Translations under genes and position numbers: made by a program
In this document: positions 7,772 to 11,843 of the stretch, in pieces
Position numbering within the stretch: position 1 is the first letter of the stretch
Layout: each line of letters starts with the position of its first letter
Source: Mucilaginibacter sp.
Lineage (GTDB): Bacteria; Bacteroidota; Bacteroidia; Sphingobacteriales; Sphingobacteriaceae
DNA: 11,843 bases
Reading direction: 5' to 3'
Assembly (NCBI GenBank): GCA_019235595.1
Contig: JAFAKI010000316.1
Coordinates: 1-11,843, forward strand
The notes under the pieces: model-generated
Told to the model about the DNA's origin: nothing
Seen by the model: the letters and a program-made list of their open reading frames with translations, nothing else
The model's database searches: none

Positions 7772-7862
7772 GTCTGAAGTTATAAGTCTAAAGTTGCAAG
7801 TCATAATTTATATTGCTAGCGACTTTGGACTTAAGACTTTCGACTCAAGACTTTAAACTCAA
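7770..7862. repeat. Inverted heptanucleotide repeat array between convergent genes
   Basis: The left arm consists of heptads AAGTCTG, AAGTTAT, AAGTCTA, AAGTTGC, AAGTCAT (7770-7804), and the mirrored right arm of GACTTTG, GACTTAA, GACTTTC, GACTCAA, GACTTTA, AACTCAA (7821-7862). The 33-nt arms 7770-7802 and 7821-7853 pair at 24 of 33 positions with no gaps. The mismatches fall at the variable positions of the heptad. The array begins inside the TAA of the PurF-like gene and ends over the stop codon (TCA 7859-7861) of the LysE gene. It may terminate transcription from both sides, but it lacks a classical U-tract. Confidence 0.85.
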
Positions 7863-8512
7863 GAGGCAAACGGCGCAAACACCCAGTGTGTTACCAGCTT
7901 GTCGAATAGGATCAGCGATGCGATAATCAATGCGACCCCGGCAACCTCATTAAGCCGGTGAACAAATTTTACAGATATCCTGTCCCGCAACTTATTAGCG
8001 TAGAACGCTTTAGTGGTATCGAGTCCGAATTGAACGATCAGTATGGTCAGGAACATCACCGCGATCTTTAATGACCGGTTAGGAACAGAGTTGATATACA
8101 ACGTACTGGCTGTACCTACCACAACTGTCCAGTGAAACAGCAGGGTAGGGTTGAGGATGCACATCAGAAATCCTTTTAAAAAATACCCGGTTCTTTGTAG
8201 TCGTGAAGGTACCGTATTATTATAATTTACTTGTGACTTTTTGAAGATATAATAAATGCCGAGCGCAAAAAGAATAACACAGCCTACCATGCCTGCGTGC
8301 TGTTTATCCTCACTGGAAATATCAAAATATTGTGAACCGAAAAGGATGGCGCCAACAAAAACCACATCGCTGGTTACTACACCCAGGGCCAAAGCGACGC
8401 CTGCATGAAAGCCTTTTTCTATGCTCGTTTTTATCAACGCAAAAAAGACCGGGCCTGTCAAAAACGTGAGCACTAATCCTACCCCAATCCCCCTGATTAC
8501 AGCTTCTATCAT
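7859..8512 (-). CDS. LysE family translocator (small-molecule exporter)
   Basis: This is a 217-residue inner-membrane protein, a typical length for the LysE/RhtB exporter superfamily, which expels amino acids or related small molecules by proton exchange. The N-terminal signature LTFLTGPVFFALIKTSIEKG (15-34, with GP at 20-21) is classical. It is followed by helices at about 37-60 and 73-90, the NPTLLFHW motif (121-128, the second conserved Asn-Pro), and helices at about 147-165 and 188-206. The hydrophilic loop 91-108 separates the two halves. The substrate cannot be predicted. The gene converges on the PurF-like gene and is divergent from the sugar transporter; neither context suggests an obvious substrate. 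Confidence 0.9.
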   Translation of the reverse strand: MIEAVIRGIGVGLVLTFLTGPVFFALIKTSIEKGFHAGVALALGVVTSDVVFVGAILFGSQYFDISSEDKQHAGMVGCVILFALGIYYIFKKSQVNYNNTVPSRLQRTGYFLKGFLMCILNPTLLFHWTVVVGTASTLYINSVPNRSLKIAVMFLTILIVQFGLDTTKAFYANKLRDRISVKFVHRLNEVAGVALIIASLILFDKLVTHWVFAPFAS

Positions 8513-8591
8513 TAATTTCTTTAGGCTTTAGAACGTTGGTTACCGTTAGCCGGGAACGAATATGCAATTTTAGTATAAATCAACCAATTTA

Positions 8592-8603
8592 AAATCCGGA
8601 TTT
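8592..8603. promoter_or_regulatory. Perfect 12-bp palindrome in a divergent promoter gap
   Basis: AAATCCGGATTT is a perfect dyad in the 177-bp gap between the divergent LysE-family and sugar-transporter genes. It lies 80 nt before the first gene's start and 87 nt before the second's. It could be an operator for either gene. The remainder of the gap (8513-8689) is AT-rich with no exact TAnnTTTG box; an ATG preceded by AAATAACAA at 8690 is a typical start for this phylum. Confidence 0.3.
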
Positions 8604-8689
8604 ATTATTAAAAAAAGTATATGACGATTTCTAAAAAATAATCTTTATGTTAGTGTCTTGTAAACAAAAATCTCCAACCTAAATAACAA

Positions 8690-10300
8690 ATGGAACAAAA
8701 CAAATCTAAAAGTTATGGCTCCGCGCTGTATACTATTATCACGGTGTTTTTCTTTTGGGGTTTCCTGGCCGCATCCAACGGTATCTTCATCCCCTTTTGT
8801 AAAGCACATTTTCACCTTACCCAATTTGAGTCTCAGCTGATCGACTTTACATTTTATGGCGGTTATTTTATTGGCTCGTTGGTGCTTTATTTTGCATCAC
8901 AGGCTACTAAAGTGGATATACTCAATAAGTTAGGTTATAAGAATGGTATCATTTATGGACTAATTATATCAGCAATAGGTGCGCTTGTGATGGTGCCAGC
9001 GGTAAACTCAGGTTCGTTTGGCTTTATATTGAGTGCCTTTTTCGTCATCGCTTTAGGCTTTTCATTACAACAAACAGCTGCTAATCCATTTGTTATCGCA
9101 CTTGGTTCGCCTGAAACAGGTTCTAACAGGTTAAACCTGGCCGGCGGGATAAACAATTTCGGTACGTTGCTTGGTCCTATAGTTGTAAGTATCGTTTTAT
9201 TCGGTGGAGCAGGCAAAATAATACCTGCTTCAGAAGTTAAAATTACGGCGGTAAATAATTTATATTATATTCTAGCTGCGCTGTACATTGCGGTTGCGAT
9301 ATTCTTTTGGGTATCAAACCTTCCTAAGGTTACCAGCGATGAAAAAATAGAGGCCAGCCATAAAACCAATTTACCGTTAGGGATTATATTTATTGCCTTC
9401 TGTCTTATTCTGGTGGCAGGTCCTTTAACTAATTTGACAGGTTTTCCAAGATGGGTTTTTGTTTATCCTGCTCTAGCAATTATACTGATCACTTTAATGG
9501 CATCCTTATCAGCATCCAGTAAAACTAACGAAGGCTGGGGTGCGATGCATTACCCGCAACTAATCTACGGTATGATAGCCATCTTCACCTATGTAGGTGT
9601 GGAAGTAACTATCCAAAGTAATATGGGGGCCTTATTGAAAACACCAGAATTTGGCGGATTTAAGGAATCGGAGATCGCTCCATATATCTCATTATACTGG
9701 GGAAGCTTGATGATCGGTCGTTGGACTGGAGCTATCGCAGTGTTTAATCTTTCAAAAGCAACCAAAAATATCCTTACTGTAATAGTGCCATTGTTTGCCT
9801 TTGGAGTTGTTCTGGGAGCTAACAAGCTTAATGGTGTAGATGTTTCTAATTTGTACGTTTACGTTTTATGTGTGGCTGTATTGATCATTGGTTTTATGGC
9901 AGGTCAGCAGAAACCTGTTCGTACACTTGCCATATTTGGGGTATTAGGTATACTGGCAATGGTTGTTGGATTGATGACCACCGGCCGTGTAGGCTTATTG
10001 GCATTCATTAGCGGCGGATTATGTTGCTCCATTATGTGGCCATCGATATTTGCATTGGCTATTGCTGGTTTAGGAAAATATACCAGCCAGGGTTCATCCT
10101 TTTTGATCATGATGATCCTTGGTGGATCTATCATTCCACCGGTACAAGGCATATTGGCTGATACCAGCGGTATACACCTCTCTTATGTAATACCGGTATT
10201 GTGCTTTGCATACCTGGCGTTCTTCGCATTAAAAGCAGGTGCAGTATTAAAGAAACAAGGCATTGATGTAGATAACATGGAAGCCGGAGGGGGGCACTAA
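8690..10300 (+). CDS. Sugar MFS transporter, FucP-like (FHS family), enlarged
   Basis: This major facilitator protein of the fucose/glucose/galactose:H+ symporter group takes up sugars across the inner membrane. Family features are FFFWGF near the start of TM1 (20-25), FYGGYFIGS (55-63), TAANPFVIALG (129-139), RLNLAGGINNFGTLLGP (147-163), SLYWGSLMIGRWTG (334-347), SIMWPSIFALAI (447-458) and GGSIIPPVQGILAD (478-491). At 536 residues it is about 100 longer than FucP. I count about 16 hydrophobic segments, not 12. The extra ones lie near 229-246 and 254-273 (after TM6) and near 388-404 and 411-430. By manual alignment to E. coli FucP, proton/substrate residues Asp46 and Glu135 are Gly31 and Gln128 here, while Asn162 is kept (Asn155). 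The substrate is uncertain. Confidence 0.9.
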   Translation: MEQNKSKSYGSALYTIITVFFFWGFLAASNGIFIPFCKAHFHLTQFESQLIDFTFYGGYFIGSLVLYFASQATKVDILNKLGYKNGIIYGLIISAIGALVMVPAVNSGSFGFILSAFFVIALGFSLQQTAANPFVIALGSPETGSNRLNLAGGINNFGTLLGPIVVSIVLFGGAGKIIPASEVKITAVNNLYYILAALYIAVAIFFWVSNLPKVTSDEKIEASHKTNLPLGIIFIAFCLILVAGPLTNLTGFPRWVFVYPALAIILITLMASLSASSKTNEGWGAMHYPQLIYGMIAIFTYVGVEVTIQSNMGALLKTPEFGGFKESEIAPYISLYWGSLMIGRWTGAIAVFNLSKATKNILTVIVPLFAFGVVLGANKLNGVDVSNLYVYVLCVAVLIIGFMAGQQKPVRTLAIFGVLGILAMVVGLMTTGRVGLLAFISGGLCCSIMWPSIFALAIAGLGKYTSQGSSFLIMMILGGSIIPPVQGILADTSGIHLSYVIPVLCFAYLAFFALKAGAVLKKQGIDVDNMEAGGGH

Positions 10301-10301
10301 T

Positions 10302-10378
10302 AGTTAGAGATTAGAGATTAGTTAATCAGTGATTAGTTAGTCCAGAATCAACTAATCTCTAATCGCTGATCTCTAATC
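10302..10378. repeat. Inverted heptad repeat between sugar transporter and dCMP deaminase
   Basis: Heptads AGTTAGA, GATTAGA, GATTAGT run from 10302, with another GATTAGT at 10331. They are mirrored by ACTAATC, TCTAATC, GCTGATC, TCTAATC (10351-10378). The core is a perfect 15-bp inverted repeat, GATTAGAGATTAGTT (10309-10323) with its complement at 10350-10364. The array fills nearly the whole 81-bp gap between two genes on the same strand, from the base after the transporter stop to three bases before the deaminase ATG. Any structure would therefore sit in the leader of the deaminase mRNA. Confidence 0.82.
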
Positions 10379-10381
10379 ACT

Positions 10382-10840
10382 ATGAAATTAAGTTTCGATC
10401 ATATTTTTATGAATTTGGCGACCGACCTGGCTAAACGCTCGCACTGCGTTAAGGCCCAGGTCGGCGCCGTTTTAGCGAAGGACACGCGCATTATTTCAAT
10501 TGGTTACAACGGCCCACCTGCGGGAACCCACAATTGCGACGAGGAATGGCCCGATACCGGCTGCCCAAGAGATGCCAGAGGCAGTTGCTCGCTCGCTCTT
10601 CATGCGGAAGAGAACGCTATATTGTATGCTGTAAAAAACGGTGCTAACCTGGAGGGTTCGACCCTATATACAACGCTGTCGCCATGCCTGCCTTGTGCAA
10701 GGTTGATCTTTTCAGCAGGAATAAAACACGTGTATTTTATGAAATCGTACGCCCAATACAAGGGCCTGCCCAGCGACGAAGGCGTTGATTTCTTGAATCA
10801 TTTTGGGGTGAAGGCAGAGAAATTTGAGGCTGGTGACTAG
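10382..10840 (+). CDS. dCMP deaminase (cytidine/deoxycytidylate deaminase family)
   Basis: This is a 152-residue zinc-dependent deaminase. It has the catalytic motif HAE (His74, Glu76, within LHAEENAI) and the second zinc motif PCLPC (Cys102, Cys105). The segment VGAVLAKDTRIISIGYNGPPAG (27-48) and the Cys-containing insert HNCDEEWPDTGCPRDARGSCS (50-70) are characteristic of dCMP deaminases (ComEB/T4-type) as opposed to cytidine deaminase or tRNA adenosine deaminase. The insert may bind a second zinc. It would convert dCMP to dUMP in the cytoplasm, feeding thymidylate synthesis. Length is normal for the family. It lies tail to tail with cytidylate kinase, which also uses dCMP. The start ATG at 10382 immediately follows the inverted heptad array, with no Shine-Dalgarno sequence. 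Confidence 0.92.
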   Translation: MKLSFDHIFMNLATDLAKRSHCVKAQVGAVLAKDTRIISIGYNGPPAGTHNCDEEWPDTGCPRDARGSCSLALHAEENAILYAVKNGANLEGSTLYTTLSPCLPCARLIFSAGIKHVYFMKSYAQYKGLPSDEGVDFLNHFGVKAEKFEAGD

Positions 10841-10955
10841 TTAATCAGTGATTGGTTAATCGGTGGTTAGTATCAGAATCACTGATTTACGCAGATTTAA
10901 TTTATTTTGCCGATTTAGATATCGAGTAGAATACTGTTAATCCTGTAAATCGTGT
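10840..10955. repeat. Degenerate inverted repeats between dCMP deaminase and cmk
   Basis: Two overlapping dyads fill this convergent gap. AATCAGTGATT (10843-10853) pairs perfectly with AATCACTGATT (10877-10887). Bases 10880-10897 (CACTGATTTACGCAGATT) pair with 10939-10954 (AATCCTGTAAATCGTG), allowing two single-base gaps and a mismatch. A 15-nt tandem pair, TTAATCAGTGATTGG and TTAATCGGTGGTTAG (10841-10870), is also present. The array starts at the last base of the deaminase TAG stop codon and ends next to the cmk stop codon. It may serve as a two-way terminator; no T-tract hairpin was identified. Confidence 0.72.
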
Positions 10956-11630
10956 TCAAGACAATAACGGCTCCACCTTATCCAACGCAAATTGCAATTG
11001 CTGATCAGGGGTCATATTGGTATTATCCAGGATGATTGCGTCAGGAGCCCTCACCAGCGGGCTTTCGGCGCGGGTAGTATCCTGGTAATCGCGGTGAGCA
11101 ATGTTTTCGAATACTTCTTCAAGGGTGATGTTGGGATTTTTTTCCTGGAGCTCTTTAAATCTTCTTTCCGCCCTCACTTTCGGGTCGGCAGTCATGAATA
11201 TCTTCAGCGTAGCATCCGGGAAAACTGTGGTGCCGATATCACGGCCATCCATCACAATATTTTTTGAACGCCCCATGCGCTGCTGTTGCTTCACCATCTC
11301 GTGCCTCACCTCGCGCAACGCGGCCACTTCGCTTACTTTATCAGAAACCGGCATCTGGCGAATTTCTTCCGACACCTCTTCGTCATTTAACGTAATATGC
11401 GTTTGATAGTCGCGGGAGTGAAAATTGAGATGTATATTTTTTAACGCCTCAGCAATCTGCTCATGATTGGTCAGATCGACATGATTCCGCAAAAAATAGA
11501 GCGTTACCGCACGGTACATGGCCCCGCTGTCGATATAAATAAAATGAAGCTTTTTGGCTAATGCTTTGGCTAAGGTACTTTTACCACATGAAGAATAGCC
11601 GTCGATGGCTATCACAATATTATTGCTCAT
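10956..11630 (-). CDS. cmk: Cytidylate kinase
   Basis: This is a 224-residue cytoplasmic kinase, close to the 225-230 residues usual for bacterial CMP kinase. It phosphorylates CMP and dCMP with ATP to give the diphosphates. The P-loop GYSSCGKST (11-19) is followed by the CMP-binding IDSGAMYRAVTLYFL (33-47), then by the RQMPVSDKVSEVAALREVR region (91-109) of the CMP-binding insert. Next come IVMDGRDIGTTVFPDATLKIFM (125-146), with the conserved GRDIGT, and the lid region PKVRAERRFKEL (150-161). Arg181-type lid residues follow in HRDYQDTTRAESPL (179-192). All expected motifs are intact. The gene converges on the dCMP deaminase and is divergent from the ArfB-like gene. Its upstream region is a repeat array, and no clear promoter box was assigned. 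Confidence 0.97.
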   Translation of the reverse strand: MSNNIVIAIDGYSSCGKSTLAKALAKKLHFIYIDSGAMYRAVTLYFLRNHVDLTNHEQIAEALKNIHLNFHSRDYQTHITLNDEEVSEEIRQMPVSDKVSEVAALREVRHEMVKQQQRMGRSKNIVMDGRDIGTTVFPDATLKIFMTADPKVRAERRFKELQEKNPNITLEEVFENIAHRDYQDTTRAESPLVRAPDAIILDNTNMTPDQQLQFALDKVEPLLS

Positions 11631-11650
11631 TGGGAGACTAATTTAGGAAA

Positions 11651-11778
11651 ATTAGTTGATTGAGTTAAGTGGTTGATTGAGTTGATTAAGTTAAATGGTT
11701 GATTTGATTTTCTATTTATGTTCATAAATACCCAACTCAATCTAACTTAATCAACCCAATCCAACTCAATCAACTAAT
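11651..11778. repeat. Large inverted repeat array between divergent cmk and arfB-like genes
   Basis: The left arm is built from GTTGATTGAGTT-type words and the right arm from their complements. ATTAGTTGATTGAGTT (11651-11666) pairs perfectly over 16 bp with 11763-11778. GTTGATTAAGTTA (11681-11693) pairs perfectly over 13 bp with 11743-11755. The centre is an 8-bp hairpin, TATTTATG-TT-CATAAATA (11713-11730). The three dyads are nested about nearly the same centre, so the gap can fold into one long imperfect stem. Both flanking genes start here, so a terminator role is unlikely. Confidence 0.82.
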
Positions 11779-11781
11779 AAC

Positions 11782-11789
11782 TACCTTTG
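11782..11789 (+). promoter_or_regulatory. -7 promoter box for the arfB-like gene
   Basis: TACCTTTG matches TAnnTTTG exactly. Its last base is only four bases before the ATG at 11794, so transcription would begin at or very near the start codon. No -33 TTTG is seen at the normal distance; that region is occupied by the right arm of the repeat array. Confidence 0.5.
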
Positions 11790-11793
11790 AAAA

Positions 11794-11843
11794 ATGAACT
11801 TCACCAAAGACGACCTCCAAAAAGAGGTTACCTATAAAACATC
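11794..11843 (+). CDS. arfB: ArfB-like peptidyl-tRNA hydrolase, N-terminal fragment (partial)
   Basis: Only 16 full codons are visible before the window ends: MNFTKDDLQKEVTYKT, then a partial Ser codon. The 'L..E..YKTS' pattern matches the start of ArfB/YaeJ, a release-factor-like protein that hydrolyses peptidyl-tRNA on stalled ribosomes. There the sequence continues into the RSSGxGGQNVNK catalytic loop, which lies outside this window. The call therefore rests on N-terminal similarity alone. The start is supported by a -7 box immediately upstream. Alternative: another class I release-factor-domain protein. Confidence 0.62.
   Translation, partial: MNFTKDDLQKEVTYKT

Noticed and set aside
7490..7804. 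104-codon minus-strand frame over the 3' end of the PurF-like gene
   Set aside because: Antisense to a well-supported coding region, no promoter or family features, and its start lies in the heptad array.
10302..10378. Reading the repeat arrays as a CRISPR
   Set aside because: The units are 7 nt, contiguous, degenerate and inverted, with no spacers and no cas genes nearby.

Overview
The window looks like chromosomal DNA of a member of the Bacteroidota, most likely Sphingobacteriaceae (Mucilaginibacter/Pedobacter-like). This is inferred, without a database search, from several signs: -7 promoter boxes of the TAnnTTTG type, A-rich gene starts without Shine-Dalgarno sequences, secreted proteins whose signal peptides end in S/F-A-Q, a long PurF-like enzyme that I recall as typical of this phylum, and moderate GC content.

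Layout, left to right. Bases 1-186 are the 3' end of a complex I subunit gene (nuoN). An ammonium transporter (298-1608, +) follows and ends in a strong intrinsic terminator. Next is a secreted two-domain amidohydrolase (1724-3697, +). It converges on a Tat-exported Gfo/Idh/MocA-type oxidoreductase (3841-5142, -), and the gap between them is filled by a nested-palindrome REP-like repeat. A small secreted DUF4440/SnoaL-like protein (5256-5684, +) is divergent from the oxidoreductase. The long amidophosphoribosyltransferase-family gene (5864-7771, +) converges on a LysE-family exporter (7859-8512, -). An enlarged FucP-like sugar MFS transporter (8690-10300, +) is followed by a dCMP deaminase (10382-10840, +). 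The deaminase converges on cytidylate kinase (10956-11630, -), and an ArfB-like ribosome-rescue factor begins at 11794 (+).

Most genes are single transcription units with housekeeping or transport roles, not an operon-encoded system. One functional cluster is plausible: dCMP deaminase and CMP/dCMP kinase lie tail to tail and both act on dCMP. The PurF-like enzyme adds a further link to nucleotide metabolism. I found no phage, insertion sequence, CRISPR array, toxin-antitoxin or defence locus, and no tRNA or rRNA.

The most unusual feature is not a gene. Four intergenic gaps (7770-7862, 10302-10378, 10840-10955, 11651-11778) are each built almost entirely from a degenerate short-period repeat that turns around in the middle to make a large imperfect hairpin. 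In the clearest cases the period is exactly 7 nt. Each gap uses a different repeat word but the same architecture, and in some the repeat supplies the stop codon of the flanking gene. A fifth gap (3711-3823) holds a different element, a four-hairpin REP-like palindrome. These repeats are what I would follow up first.
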